Shown piece after piece: positions 8,259-19,068 of a stretch of 64,000 nt of DNA; position 1 is the stretch's first letter, and every line of letters starts with the position of its first letter. Below the pieces are notes generated by a model. The model was not told the origin of the DNA, searched no databases, and worked only from the letters and a program-made list of their open reading frames with translations. The translations under genes were made by a program, and so were the position numbers. Origin of the DNA: Microbacterium sp. HD4P20 (GTDB lineage: Bacteria > Actinomycetota > Actinomycetes > Actinomycetales > Microbacteriaceae); assembly GCF_019449275.2 (NCBI RefSeq), contig NZ_JAHZQZ020000022.1:186001-250000 (forward strand). Reading direction: 5' to 3'.

Positions 8259-9422
8259 GTGATCGTGGAGCAGCTGAGTCTCGTGGACTTCCGCAACTAT
8301 GCGGCGGCCGATGTGACGCTCGTTCCGGGTCCGAATGTCTTCGTCGGCCGCAACGGGCAGGGCAAGACGAACCTCGCCGAAGCGATCGCGTTCTTCGCGA
8401 CGCTGGGATCGCACCGCGTGTCGAACGACGCGCCGATGGTTCGCGACGGGGCGGATGCCGCGATCATCCGCGCCCGCCTCGCCCACGGTGAGCGGCGGGT
8501 GCAGCTCGAAGTGCAGGTCAATCGTCAGGGTTCGAACAAGGCCCGGGTCAATGGTTCCGGTGTCAAGCCGTCCGAGCTTCCGCGGTATGCGCAGGTCGTG
8601 CTCTTCGCGCCGGAGGACCTCCAGATCGTGCGCGGCGACCCGTCGTCGCGCCGCCGCTTCGCCGATCAGCTGCTGGTGCAGCGCACTCCGCGCATGTCGG
8701 GCGTGCTGGGTGACTACGACCGCGTGCTCAAGCAGCGCACCGCTCTGCTCAAGTCGGCCCGAGCCCGAGGCGTCCGCGGCGACGCGCTGTCGACGCTCGA
8801 CGTGTGGGACGACAAGCTCGTGGCGCTCGGGACGCAGGTGATTCAGGCTCGCCTGGCTCTCGCTGCCGACCTCGCCGCACCGCTCGCCGCGGCCTACACC
8901 GCGATCGCCGGTGCCGACCACGACCCCGAGATCGAATGGGCCCTGTCGATCCGGGGAGCGGACCCCGACGTCGACGACGCCCCCGCGACGTCCGTCGATC
9001 CCGCACATCCCCCTGACATCGCCGCGCAGTTCCGCGAGGCGCTGGCCGCCCGCCGCACCGCGGAACTCGAGCGCGGACTCACGCTCGTGGGGCCCCACCG
9101 CGACGATCTGCTGCTGCGCATCCGCGGGCTTCCGGTCAAGGGCTACGCCTCGCACGGCGAGTCCTGGTCGGTGGCCTTGTCGCTGCGTCTCGCGTCGGCC
9201 GAGCTGCTGCGGGCAGAATCGCTCCTCGGCGACCCGGTGCTGATCCTCGACGACGTCTTCGCCGAGCTCGACACCGAGCGCCGGGCCCGGCTGGCAGGGC
9301 TTGCGGGCGATTACGAACAGGTGGTGGTGACCGCGGCCGTCGAGGGCGACGTTCCCGACAATCTCCGCGCGCGCATGGTGCGGGTCGAAGCTGGGGAGAT
9401 CGTGGAGGCGACGGATGCCTGA
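8259..9422 (+). CDS. recF: DNA replication and repair protein RecF
   Basis: A 387-residue SMC-like ATPase that helps load RecA at single-stranded gaps. It starts at a GTG with VEQLSLVDFRNYAAADV, has Walker A GRNGQGKTN at about residues 31-39, the family region RRRFADQLL, and a C-terminal signature and Walker B in ASHGESWSVALSLRLA and PVLILDDVFAELD. Its end overlaps the DUF721 gene by 8 bp, so the two are probably cotranslated. Confidence 0.96.
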   Translation: MIVEQLSLVDFRNYAAADVTLVPGPNVFVGRNGQGKTNLAEAIAFFATLGSHRVSNDAPMVRDGADAAIIRARLAHGERRVQLEVQVNRQGSNKARVNGSGVKPSELPRYAQVVLFAPEDLQIVRGDPSSRRRFADQLLVQRTPRMSGVLGDYDRVLKQRTALLKSARARGVRGDALSTLDVWDDKLVALGTQVIQARLALAADLAAPLAAAYTAIAGADHDPEIEWALSIRGADPDVDDAPATSVDPAHPPDIAAQFREALAARRTAELERGLTLVGPHRDDLLLRIRGLPVKGYASHGESWSVALSLRLASAELLRAESLLGDPVLILDDVFAELDTERRARLAGLAGDYEQVVVTAAVEGDVPDNLRARMVRVEAGEIVEATDA

Positions 9423-9957
9423 GCAAGGCGCCGACCGGCAGGCCGCGGCATCCGGTTCTCCCTCGCCCGAGGGCGACGCCGCGCGCATTCCCGAGACGAT
9501 CGCCACCTACCTGCGGCTGCGGGGCCTGGAGCCGTCGGCGCGCACCTTCCGCCGGAAGCGACGCCGCGTGGTGGACGACGAGAACGCGCCGTTCACGCCG
9601 GGGCGGGATCCCCACGGAGTGGGCGACGTCCTGGCCGACCTCACGCGCGAGGCCGGCTGGGACAAGGAACTCGCGCGAGAAGATGTCGTTCGCGCGTGGG
9701 CGGAGGTCGCCGGCGACGACACCGCGCGGCACACGCGCCCGGTGGCGTTCTCGGAGGGGTCGCTCACGGTGCAGGCCGACTCGACGGCGTGGGCCAAGCA
9801 GCTGCAGCTGATGCGGGCGCACATCCTGTCGGAAATCGTCCGGCGGTTCCCCGAGGCGGGGGTCACGGCGGTGCGCTTCATCGGACCGGACGTTCCCTCC
9901 TGGAAATGGGGTCCCAGAACGATTCCAGGGCGTGGCCCGCGCGATACCTACGGTTGA
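9415..9957 (+). CDS. DUF721 (DciA-like) protein
   Basis: A 180-residue protein of the family found after recF in actinobacteria. The C-terminal half has the conserved core: WAEVAGDDTARHTRPVAF, then LTVQADSTAWAKQLQLM and a helix LSEIVRRFPEAGV. Related proteins, named DciA, interact with the replicative helicase DnaB and help load it; I infer a similar role here. The N-terminal 80 residues are polar, Arg-rich and poorly conserved in the family. The start codon lies within recF. Confidence 0.85.
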   Translation: MPEQGADRQAAASGSPSPEGDAARIPETIATYLRLRGLEPSARTFRRKRRRVVDDENAPFTPGRDPHGVGDVLADLTREAGWDKELAREDVVRAWAEVAGDDTARHTRPVAFSEGSLTVQADSTAWAKQLQLMRAHILSEIVRRFPEAGVTAVRFIGPDVPSWKWGPRTIPGRGPRDTYG

Positions 9958-10079
9958 GGCATCTCTGGAGATGTCCGGACGGATTTCCTGGCCTCAGAGG
10001 GGCGCGTACGCCGCGTGACCGGGCCGAAAGCCGATAGACTGTCGAGGCCCCCATCGAAGGATATGGAGCCCTCGCGAAG
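9958..10079. promoter_or_regulatory. gyrB: Leader region before gyrB
   Basis: Spacer of 122 bp between the DUF721 gene and gyrB, with aaggatatggagccctcgcg near the start. It probably carries the gyrB promoter and ribosome-binding site, but I cannot assign promoter boxes with confidence. Confidence 0.4.
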
Positions 10080-12116
10080 ATGACGCCCGACAACCCCGAC
10101 AACGTTCCAGAGGAACCCGACCACCTCGCTCAGGCTCCCGGTGAATATGGGGCAGACGACATCCAGGTGCTCGAAGGCCTCGAGGCCGTGCGCAAGCGCC
10201 CCGGCATGTACATCGGATCGACCGGCGAGCGTGGTCTGCACCACCTCGTTCAGGAGATCGTCGACAACTCCGTCGACGAGGCCCTGGCCGGATACTGCGA
10301 CAACATCGAGGTCACGATCCTCTCCGACGGCGGTGTTCGGGTCGCCGACAACGGCCGTGGCATCCCCGTCGGCATCCACAAGAGCGAAGGCAAATCCACC
10401 GTCGAGGTGGTGCTGACCGTCCTGCACGCCGGTGGCAAGTTCGGCGGCGGCGCGTACGCGGTCTCGGGCGGATTGCACGGGGTCGGCTCATCCGTGGTGA
10501 ACGCCCTCTCGACACGCCTCGAAGTCGAGGTCCGTCAGCAGGGCCACGTGTGGCGGCAGTCCTACCGCGACGGCGGCCAGCCGCTGGCGCCGCTCGCGAA
10601 GGAAGAGGAGAGCATCGAGACCGGCACGACGATCACGTTCTGGCCGGATGACGAGATCTTCGAGACCGTCGACTTCGACTACGACACGCTCCGCACGCGG
10701 TTCCAGCAGATGGCATTCCTCAACAAGGGCCTGCGCATCAGCCTGCGCGACGAGCGCCCGAACGCGCTGGTGCCCGACGACGACCCTTCGGACGGCGTCG
10801 ACGAGCCGCAGCCGCGCAACGACAGCTTCCTCTATGAGCGTGGTCTGGTCGACTACGTCGAGCACCTCAACAGGGTCCGCCACGCGGATGTCGTCAACGA
10901 CGAGATCATCGAGGTCGAGTCGGAGGACCCCGGCCGCAAGATCGCTCTCGAGATGGCGATGCAGTGGACGACCAGCTACACCGAGAACGTCTTCACGTAC
11001 GCCAACACGATCAACACGCACGAAGGCGGGACCCACGAAGAGGGCTTCCGCGCCGCGCTGACGACCCTCGTGAACCGCTACGCGCGCAACAACAATCTCC
11101 TGAAGGAGAAGGACGAAAACCTCACCGGCGAAGACATCCGTGAGGGTTTGACGGCGGTCATCTCGGTGAAGCTGTCCGAACCGCAGTTCGAGGGCCAGAC
11201 CAAGACCAAGCTCGGCAACACCGAGGCGAAGGCATTCGTGCAGAAGGTCGTCGGCGATCAGCTCGGCGACTGGTTCGATCGCAACCCGGCGCAGGCCAGG
11301 AACGTCATCCGCAAGGCCATCGATGCGGCCGGCGCCCGCCTCGCCGCGCGCAAGGCGCGCGAGACCGCGCGCCGCAAGAGCGTCTTCGAGTCAGCCGCGA
11401 TGCCCGACAAGCTCAAGGACTGCACGAGCAAGGACCCCTCGATCAGCGAGATCTTCCTGGTCGAGGGAGACTCCGCCGGCGGCTCCGCGGTATCGGGACG
11501 CGACCCGCACACGCAGGCGATCCTGGCGCTGCGAGGGAAGATCCTCAACGTCGAGCGGGCTCGACTCGACAAGGCGCTGTCGAACAAGGAAGTCCAGGCG
11601 ATGATCCAGGCCTTCGGCACCGGGATCGGCGAGGACTTCGACATCGAGAAGGCTCGCTATCACAAGATCGTGCTGATGGCCGATGCCGACGTCGACGGTC
11701 AGCACATCACGACGCTTCTGCTGACGATGCTGTTCCGCTACATGCGCGGACTCATCGAGGCCGGGTTCGTGTACCTGGCCATGCCTCCGCTGTACCGGCT
11801 GAAGTGGACGAACTCGGCGCACGAGTACGTCTACTCCGACAAGGAGCGCGACGCACTGCTCGAGCACGGGCTCGCGAACGGCAAGCGGATCCCCAAAGAC
11901 TCGGGCGTGCAGCGCTACAAGGGCCTCGGCGAGATGAACGCCAAGGAGCTGTGGGAAACCACGATGGACCACCGCACGCGCACGCTGCGACAGGTCACGA
12001 TCGACGACGCGGCCGCGGCCGACGAGATCTTCTCCGTGCTGATGGGCGAGGACGTCGAGTCCCGACGCACGTTCATCCAGCGCAACGCCAAGGACGTCCG
12101 CTTCCTCGACATCTGA
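10080..12116 (+). CDS. gyrB: DNA gyrase subunit B
   Basis: A 678-residue ATPase subunit of DNA gyrase. The N-terminal GHKL ATPase domain includes [17 protein letters not shown], the NSVDEALAG motif and [11 protein letters not shown]; the transducer domain follows. The TOPRIM domain starts at about residue 461 with [10 protein letters not shown] and includes DADVDGQHI near 535, whose acidic residues bind catalytic metal. The C-terminus ends KDVRFLDI. The subunit drives negative supercoiling together with GyrA, whose gene lies 112 bp downstream across a repeat element. Confidence 0.98.
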   Translation: MTPDNPDNVPEEPDHLAQAPGEYGADDIQVLEGLEAVRKRPGMYIGSTGERGLHHLVQEIVDNSVDEALAGYCDNIEVTILSDGGVRVADNGRGIPVGIHKSEGKSTVEVVLTVLHAGGKFGGGAYAVSGGLHGVGSSVVNALSTRLEVEVRQQGHVWRQSYRDGGQPLAPLAKEEESIETGTTITFWPDDEIFETVDFDYDTLRTRFQQMAFLNKGLRISLRDERPNALVPDDDPSDGVDEPQPRNDSFLYERGLVDYVEHLNRVRHADVVNDEIIEVESEDPGRKIALEMAMQWTTSYTENVFTYANTINTHEGGTHEEGFRAALTTLVNRYARNNNLLKEKDENLTGEDIREGLTAVISVKLSEPQFEGQTKTKLGNTEAKAFVQKVVGDQLGDWFDRNPAQARNVIRKAIDAAGARLAARKARETARRKSVFESAAMPDKLKDCTSKDPSISEIFLVEGDSAGGSAVSGRDPHTQAILALRGKILNVERARLDKALSNKEVQAMIQAFGTGIGEDFDIEKARYHKIVLMADADVDGQHITTLLLTMLFRYMRGLIEAGFVYLAMPPLYRLKWTNSAHEYVYSDKERDALLEHGLANGKRIPKDSGVQRYKGLGEMNAKELWETTMDHRTRTLRQVTIDDAAAADEIFSVLMGEDVESRRTFIQRNAKDVRFLDI

Positions 12117-12130
12117 ATACGTGGTCGTGG

Positions 12131-12209
12131 GCGTTTCGTCTCGTTTCGCTCGCTCAACGACCGGCACACCCTCGCGTTGAGCGAGGAGCGAAGCGACGAG
12201 ACGAAACGC
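12131..12209. repeat. Inverted pair of a REP-like element in the gyrB-gyrA gap
   Basis: Two copies of an intergenic repeat face each other. The outer arms 12131-12143 (gcgtttcgtctcg) and 12197-12209 are exact complements, as are the inner arms 12149-12159 (ctcgctcaacg) and 12175-12185. Single copies with the same cgtttcgtctcg...ctcaacgaccg layout occur at 19972 and 24196. The pair can form a long hairpin in gyrB-gyrA mRNA. Confidence 0.88.
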
Positions 12210-12228
12210 AGAAGACGAAAGACGAGAG

Positions 12229-14852
<2,624 letters not shown>

Positions 14853-14856
<4 letters not shown>

Positions 14857-15257
14857 GCACGGTAGCCGACAAGCTCGCGAAGAAATCCAGCAACAAGACC
14901 AGCGCCAAGCAGGTGCGACTGCGCCTGGTGTACATCGACTTCTGGTCGGCGGTGAAGCTGTCGTTCCTGGCGGCGATCGCGATCGCCGTCGTCACGGTCG
15001 TGTCGTTCCTGGTGGTCTACCTCGTCGTCCAGACGACGGGTCTGATCGACGAGGCCGATGCGTTCTTCACCAGCTTCACCGACGGCAGCATCCTGCTCTC
15101 CGACTTCGTGAGCTTCCCGCAGGTTCTCGCATTCTCGGCGGTCGTGGCGATCCTGAATCTCGTCGTGGTGACGGTGCTCGGCGCCGTCGTCGCCGGCATC
15201 TACAACCTGGCGGTCAAGGTCACGGGCGGACTGCTCGTGGGCTTCACATCCAACTGA
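14853..15257 (+). CDS. DUF3566 membrane protein
   Basis: A 134-residue protein with a basic cytoplasmic N-terminus ([20 protein letters not shown]) and two hydrophobic segments, around [20 protein letters not shown] and [21 protein letters not shown]. The family is found just after gyrA in many actinobacteria. Its function is unknown; the location suggests coexpression with gyrase. The ATG overlaps the gyrA stop as ATGA. Confidence 0.88.
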
Positions 15258-15351
15258 TTCCGCGACGCATACCGGGCGCCGCCGATTCGTGAAATCGTCG
15301 TTCGTCGGGTAAAGTCTTGGAGGTTGCGGGGCGCGAGCACCGCACCGAGAC

Positions 15352-15425
15352 GGGGCTATAGCTCAGGCGGTTAGAGCGCTTCACTGATAATGAAGAGGTC
15401 CCAGGTTCAAGTCCTGGTAGCCCCA
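15352..15425 (+). tRNA. tRNA-Ile (GAT)
   Basis: Complete 74-nt cloverleaf. The acceptor arms GGGGCTA and TAGCCCC pair, the anticodon stem-loop CTTCACTGATAATGAAG presents GAT, and the T-loop has GGTTCAAGTCC. CCA is not encoded. It is followed 11 bp later by tRNA-Ala, the usual pair after gyrA in actinobacteria. Confidence 0.97.
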
Positions 15426-15436
15426 CCCATTGCCCC

Positions 15437-15509
15437 GGGGCCTTAGCTCAGTTGGTAGAGCGCCTGCTTTGCAAGCAGGATGTCAGGAGTTCGAATCTCC
15501 TAGGCTCCA
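15437..15509 (+). tRNA. tRNA-Ala (TGC), integration target
   Basis: Complete 73-nt tRNA. The acceptor stem GGGGCCT/AGGCTCC includes the G3-U70 pair that identifies alanine tRNAs, and the anticodon loop TTTGCAA gives TGC. CCA is not encoded. From 15463 its 3' part is duplicated perfectly at 18942-18993, so an element integrated here and regenerated the tRNA end. Confidence 0.97.
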
Positions 15510-15514
15510 CATTT
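15463..15514 (+). repeat. Left attachment repeat (attL) in tRNA-Ala
   Basis: The 52-bp sequence from the anticodon stem of tRNA-Ala through 5 bp beyond its 3' end is identical to 18942-18993. Spacing between copies is 3479 bp. tRNA 3' ends are classic tyrosine-integrase attachment sites. Confidence 0.92.
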
Positions 15515-15687
15515 TTTGTCCGAAGAGCCAGTGTTTTCAAGGCATCAGACTTCTGACGCTTGAGCCGCAGGTAGTCAGCAGCGACCACGAGCATCCACCT
15601 GCAGTCACACCGGTGCCAGATACCTTTGGCACTCTGGGTGGCACCCCTCCGGTCAGCACGGCAATGCTCTGCCAAGATTGGCTTGTG

Positions 15688-16569
15688 ATGACGCCAGAAT
15701 CCCCGATTTTTCGAGCGCCAGTTGCTCCGGAAGATCAGCAGACGCCCGCGGACGTGGAGCTCGTCGTGCAGTCGGCGCTCGTACGCGGCGGCCTGGTAGA
15801 CGAGATGCCACCAGAGACGTACGAAGCTGTGGTGACAGAGTCACTTGCCTTTATCGAGCGCCGGTTCGCATCGATGCAGGAAGCGCGCGTCGTCAGCGCG
15901 AAGAACAACCTCAACCCCTTCTTGATGTTGTTGATGGCGCCCGCGTACAACGTGTTCTCACCATTCGAGGTGGCGGAGTACCTTCAGAACGCAAAACTGC
16001 CCCACGGTGATGCAACTGCCTTTGGCAAGTTCGTAGAGACCAACATTTTCCCTCTCTTCACCGTGACGTCTCCCCCAGAGAAGGCGCTCGACAAAGATGT
16101 GTACAGCCCGATCGATGCCGAGATCACTGTGGACGGCACCCGGTACCTGACCTCTTGGAAGTCAGGCCCGTGGACGATGAATCAGTCCCATGCGAACGAG
16201 ATGCTCGGGCGGTTCCCGACTATCAACACGCAGACGGGGTGTGACATCATCCTCGGGATCATCTATGGCACCGAGAAGCAGTTGAACAACAAGCCTGCCC
16301 TTGTTCGACGCGGCACTGGTCCATACGTACACGTGCTCGTGGGCGCAGAACTCTGGGAATTCGTCACCGGGGTCCGAAACGCTCATATGAAAGTTCTCGA
16401 TGCCATCCGTGAGGCGCAAGCGCGATTTGCGGTGGCCCACGGCGGCAAGACGTTCTACGAACACATGATCGAGGCAAGACTTGCGCTTGCCGAGTCGTTC
16501 CGCCGCGAGTTTGAACTCACCGGTGACTACGACGACATGTGGACTCAGTTGTTCGAGCGAGCGTTCTAG
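15688..16569 (+). CDS. PmeII-like type II restriction endonuclease
   Basis: A 293-residue protein starting MTPESPIFRAP. Its organisation resembles PmeII-family restriction enzymes: KNNLNPFLMLL with a following FSPFEVAEYL segment, then IDAEITVDGTRYLTSWKSG, where Asp and the W-K pair fit a PD-(D/E)XK nuclease core, then CDIILGIIYGTE and VGAELWEFVTG. The likely role is double-strand cleavage of unmodified DNA. The frame stays open back into tRNA-Ala, so I chose the ATG at 15688; an ATG at 15664 is possible. It is convergent with the methyltransferase, with one base between the stops. Confidence 0.75.
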   Translation: MTPESPIFRAPVAPEDQQTPADVELVVQSALVRGGLVDEMPPETYEAVVTESLAFIERRFASMQEARVVSAKNNLNPFLMLLMAPAYNVFSPFEVAEYLQNAKLPHGDATAFGKFVETNIFPLFTVTSPPEKALDKDVYSPIDAEITVDGTRYLTSWKSGPWTMNQSHANEMLGRFPTINTQTGCDIILGIIYGTEKQLNNKPALVRRGTGPYVHVLVGAELWEFVTGVRNAHMKVLDAIREAQARFAVAHGGKTFYEHMIEARLALAESFRREFELTGDYDDMWTQLFERAF

Positions 16570-16570
16570 T

Positions 16571-17830
16571 TCAGCTCGCCAACGATCGCTCGCGCACCAC
16601 AGCCTGTCCGTTCTTCCACCACGAACGCGTCCGGACATGTGAGCGCAGGTAAGTGTTCGTCCACCCCGCAAGCTCCACCACCGGGGAACTTTCAGTCGCG
16701 GCGGCCTGGAGGTGGGCCGCAATCAATTCACCAGCGACCATACCCAGGCGAGCGGGAACGGCATTACCGACTTGCTTCATCTGCTGAGCCGCGCTGCCTA
16801 CGAATACCCAACCCTCGGGGAACTCTTGTACCCGTGCGCATTCTCCGACGGACAGGACGCGAGTCTCTGATGGGTGGCACATGCTTGTGCTCGAGTGATT
16901 CGGCAACGTCGTGATGGTCGGGCTGGGAAGATCCCACGACAGACGACGCCACCACCCGGAGCGTCCTCCCTTCGCGTAGAAGGCTCTGCCCATCGACTCT
17001 TGCTGAACGCGTTCGGGCATGGCGCGCCAGTTGCCGCCTTCAGGAACGAAACTGAGAAAGTACTTCTTCCGCGGTGAGAAATCCATCATCACGGGAGCTT
17101 CTTCCGCAAAACCACTCAGAGCGTCAGCAAGAGTCTTGAAGGGCAAGAGGCCCTGATCACTCGTGCCGTGCGTGGGTGCAGGGAATTCGACCGTTCGGCC
17201 CATCCGGTTTCCGATAAACAAGACACGTTCCCTCAATTGAGGGGCTCCATAGTTAACGGCATTGACTTCGAAGGAGTCGACTCGGTACTCGCCGCCGTTC
17301 ATCGCGAGAAGGTCCGCGACCCACGATCGCACAACCGAACCGGGCTGCTCGTCAGCGCTTAGTGGCGCTCCGCCCTTATCCGGGCGATCAGCGATGGGGC
17401 GGTGACGCAGCGCGGCTGACAATAGACCGCGGACGTTCTCAACGAGGAACATCTTCGGACGAAGTACCTCCACGAAACGAAGGAAATGCCAGAGCAGCTG
17501 GCCTCGGGGATCCTGAACCGTCCCACGACGGCCGGCGGTCGAAAACGACTGGCACGGGGGGCCACCGACTAGGACATCCAGTTCGCCCGGCTCAAGCCCA
17601 AGATCGCTCAGCAGCTCGTGGGGATCCATCACCGACAGATCGACCTCGTAGATGCGGGTCGCGGCCGTCCCGAAGCGCCCAGCATCTCTGTTCACCTCCA
17701 GAGTCCGGCAACTCGCTGAGTCCCATTCCGCGGCCGCGAGCACGTTGAACTTTCCCGTAGCGTCCAAGCCAGCATCGAGTCCACCCGCTCCGGTGAACAA
17801 GGAGATCATCGAGAGCTGTCCTGGTTCCAT
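16571..17830 (-). CDS. DNA (cytosine-5) methyltransferase
   Basis: A 419-residue C5 methyltransferase of the Dcm/M.HhaI type. Motif I is SLFTGAGGLDAGLD near residue 10, motif IV is VGGPPCQSF with catalytic Cys93, motif VI is VENVRG at 131, motif VIII is QLRERVLFIG, and motif X is QVGNAVPARLG. It presumably protects the host against the adjoining endonuclease; the target recognition segment gives no readable specificity. A second ATG seven codons in (MISLFTGAGG) is a possible start. No controller-protein gene is visible. Confidence 0.92.
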   Translation of the reverse strand: MEPGQLSMISLFTGAGGLDAGLDATGKFNVLAAAEWDSASCRTLEVNRDAGRFGTAATRIYEVDLSVMDPHELLSDLGLEPGELDVLVGGPPCQSFSTAGRRGTVQDPRGQLLWHFLRFVEVLRPKMFLVENVRGLLSAALRHRPIADRPDKGGAPLSADEQPGSVVRSWVADLLAMNGGEYRVDSFEVNAVNYGAPQLRERVLFIGNRMGRTVEFPAPTHGTSDQGLLPFKTLADALSGFAEEAPVMMDFSPRKKYFLSFVPEGGNWRAMPERVQQESMGRAFYAKGGRSGWWRRLSWDLPSPTITTLPNHSSTSMCHPSETRVLSVGECARVQEFPEGWVFVGSAAQQMKQVGNAVPARLGMVAGELIAAHLQAAATESSPVVELAGWTNTYLRSHVRTRSWWKNGQAVVRERSLAS

Positions 17831-18337
17831 TGCGTCAATCTATCGGGCCCTGCCGACGTTCGACCGGAGGCTGACGGCCAGTCCCGCTGGAGCGGTCAGC
17901 TCCTGTTGCTTCCCGCCGAGTCGTGTGTGCGATCTCGGCTCACGGCGCTAGAGGGCTTGGCTTCAGGCGTCCTCCCGAATCACACACTTGAGGATCCACT
18001 GATCGCAGGTAGCAGCACACCGCGGCATGTACGAGGGCTCAATGAGCAACACGTCCTGGGGACGGGCGCTCCGGGGCCAGCGAGCTCCGGGCCTACATCC
18101 TCCCGACCTGTGGGAGCACCCACTCGACCAGCTACCACTCTCAGCCGTCCGAGAGTGGTACGGCCGAATTCACAATCCGCCGCACATACCGCACCCTTGG
18201 CTGACGTAACCCGTCACCGCCGCTTCGCAGTCCACCCAGTTCACGCCGCCCAAGCTCTCGTCGTGAGAGTTTTGTGTGTCGCGGATTCCCACTCAAGACT
18301 GGGTTCCATCGACGTATGCGGCCATACCGCTAGGAAC
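17831..18337. other. Gene-poor part of the island
   Basis: About 500 bp upstream of the methyltransferase. Its promoter should lie near 17840. The only recognisable content is the integrase-like fragment at 18079-18170; other frames show no family features. Confidence 0.5.
18079..18170 (+). pseudogene. Fragment of a tyrosine-integrase N-terminal domain
   Basis: Two adjacent pieces in different frames read SELRAYILPTCG (18079-18114) and EHPLDQLPLSAVREWYGRI (18114-18170). Together they follow the pattern of the core-binding domain of actinophage-type integrases (LRxHILPxLG, then PLxxLTPxxVRxWYxxL). The frame change, the stop soon after and the absence of a catalytic domain show a decayed gene. 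A tyrosine integrase is what integration into a tRNA gene would require. Confidence 0.55.
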
Positions 18338-18574
18338 TCAGATCGGCAGCTTGGCACGGCCATTCCATCCGGCGACTCTCTCGACGGCGAGATCAACCGC
18401 GGTGGCCTCCCGCTCCCAGTCAGCGAGCTTTGCCCAGTCGTCATTCTCGACTTCTGCCTTGGCGACGTCATCAAGCAGGTCGACTAGCGCGAGCTTGCCG
18501 TCTGCCCCGAAGTGCTGCGTCGCCGCCAACATCTCTGTCCTGAGCAACGTGGTAGGTGGCTTCTTCGGCGCCAT
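18338..18574 (-). CDS. Small hypothetical protein in the island
   Basis: A 78-residue frame starting MAPKKPPTTLLRTEMLAA, with an acidic middle (LVDLLDDVAKAEVENDDW) and amphipathic helices; composition looks like real protein. No family is recognised. It overlaps the end of the frame at 18484-18867, so the two may be overlapping genes or one frameshifted gene. No clear ribosome-binding site is seen. Confidence 0.4.
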   Translation of the reverse strand: MAPKKPPTTLLRTEMLAATQHFGADGKLALVDLLDDVAKAEVENDDWAKLADWEREATAVDLAVERVAGWNGRAKLPI

Positions 18575-18867
18575 GCCGCCGTTGAACGTGGCATGATTCG
18601 CACTCCGGCGATGCGGCTGGCGCTATGCGCAACTGCATAGTCATAGAGACGTTCAATGTGTCTCGCGGTGGCCAGAAGAATCTTCACGCGGACGTCTCTA
18701 CGGCGGGCAGACGCATTGGACAGCCACGTCACCGCCACCGCAGCCAGGGACGCAAAGTATGCGGCAAGTGCTGTGCATACTACGTACTCAATCGTCACCC
18801 GCGCGCTGTAGCGGACAAGCGAACCTCTATTGGCAATCCATTTGGCACGCGACCCGTTTCGCACCAC
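18484..18867 (-). CDS. Putative one-pass membrane protein in the island
   Basis: A 127-residue frame. Residues 24-50 form a good membrane segment (VTIEYVVCTALAAYFASLAA and onward), followed by a basic region and a helix (ILLATARHIERLYDYAVAH). The last 28 residues are Arg/Ser/Cys-rich and overlap the 78-residue frame, so the true 3' end is uncertain and a frameshift may be involved. Function unknown. Confidence 0.4.
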   Translation of the reverse strand: MVRNGSRAKWIANRGSLVRYSARVTIEYVVCTALAAYFASLAAVAVTWLSNASARRRDVRVKILLATARHIERLYDYAVAHSASRIAGVRIMPRSTAAWRRRSHLPRCSGQRCWRRRSTSGQTASSR

Positions 18868-18941
18868 CGCAGCCCGGCCTTATGCAGCCGTCCGGGTTGA
18901 CTTTCCGCGGCTCGTTGTTCCCCGCCGTTCACGGGATAGAT

Positions 18942-18993
18942 CCTGCTTTGCAAGCAGGATGTCAGGAGTTCGAATCTCCTAGGCTCCACATTT
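18942..18993 (+). repeat. Right attachment repeat (attR), partial tRNA-Ala
   Basis: Perfect 52-bp copy of 15463-15514. It begins within the anticodon stem, so it lacks the acceptor 5' arm and D arm and cannot make a tRNA. Host sequence, including the old tRNA terminator, resumes after it. Confidence 0.92.
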
Positions 18994-19010
18994 CCAGACT
19001 GCACGACGCA

Positions 19011-19035
19011 GAAGCCGGTCCCCGTGACCGGCTTC
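19011..19035 (+). terminator. Displaced terminator of the tRNA-Ile/tRNA-Ala unit
   Basis: Perfect 10-bp hairpin GAAGCCGGTC-CCCGT-GACCGGCTTC followed by ttcg. It lies 18 bp after attR, so before island insertion it would have been the tRNA terminator. Confidence 0.75.
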
Positions 19036-19068
19036 TTCGTCGTTCGGCACCGGTCGATAGGGTGAAGC

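Larger units (their letters stand above)
15463..18993. mobile_element. tRNA-Ala-integrated restriction-modification island
   Basis: A stretch of about 3.5 kb bounded by perfect 52-bp direct repeats, the left copy being the 3' part of an intact tRNA-Ala gene. Cargo is a PmeII-like restriction enzyme, a C5 cytosine methyltransferase, two small unknown frames and an integrase remnant. The stretch looks less GC-biased than its neighbours. The original tRNA terminator now lies beyond the right repeat. No intact integrase is visible, so the element is probably immobile. Confidence 0.85.

Noticed and set aside
7401-9506. 701-codon open frame antisense to dnaN and recF
   Set aside because: It is the mirror of GC-rich codons in two certain genes, rich in Arg, His and Gly, and has no recognisable family.
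15430-15687. Upstream extension of the endonuclease frame
   Set aside because: The first part translates the tRNA-Ala gene itself; the next part lacks similarity, so the start was placed at 15688.
17906-18487. 193-codon plus-strand frame in the island
   Set aside because: No domain or plausible composition; it overlaps the integrase remnant in a different frame and a better minus-strand frame.
18942-18993. Second tRNA-Ala gene
   Set aside because: Only the 3' half is present; the D arm and 5' acceptor strand are missing, so it is an attachment-site copy.
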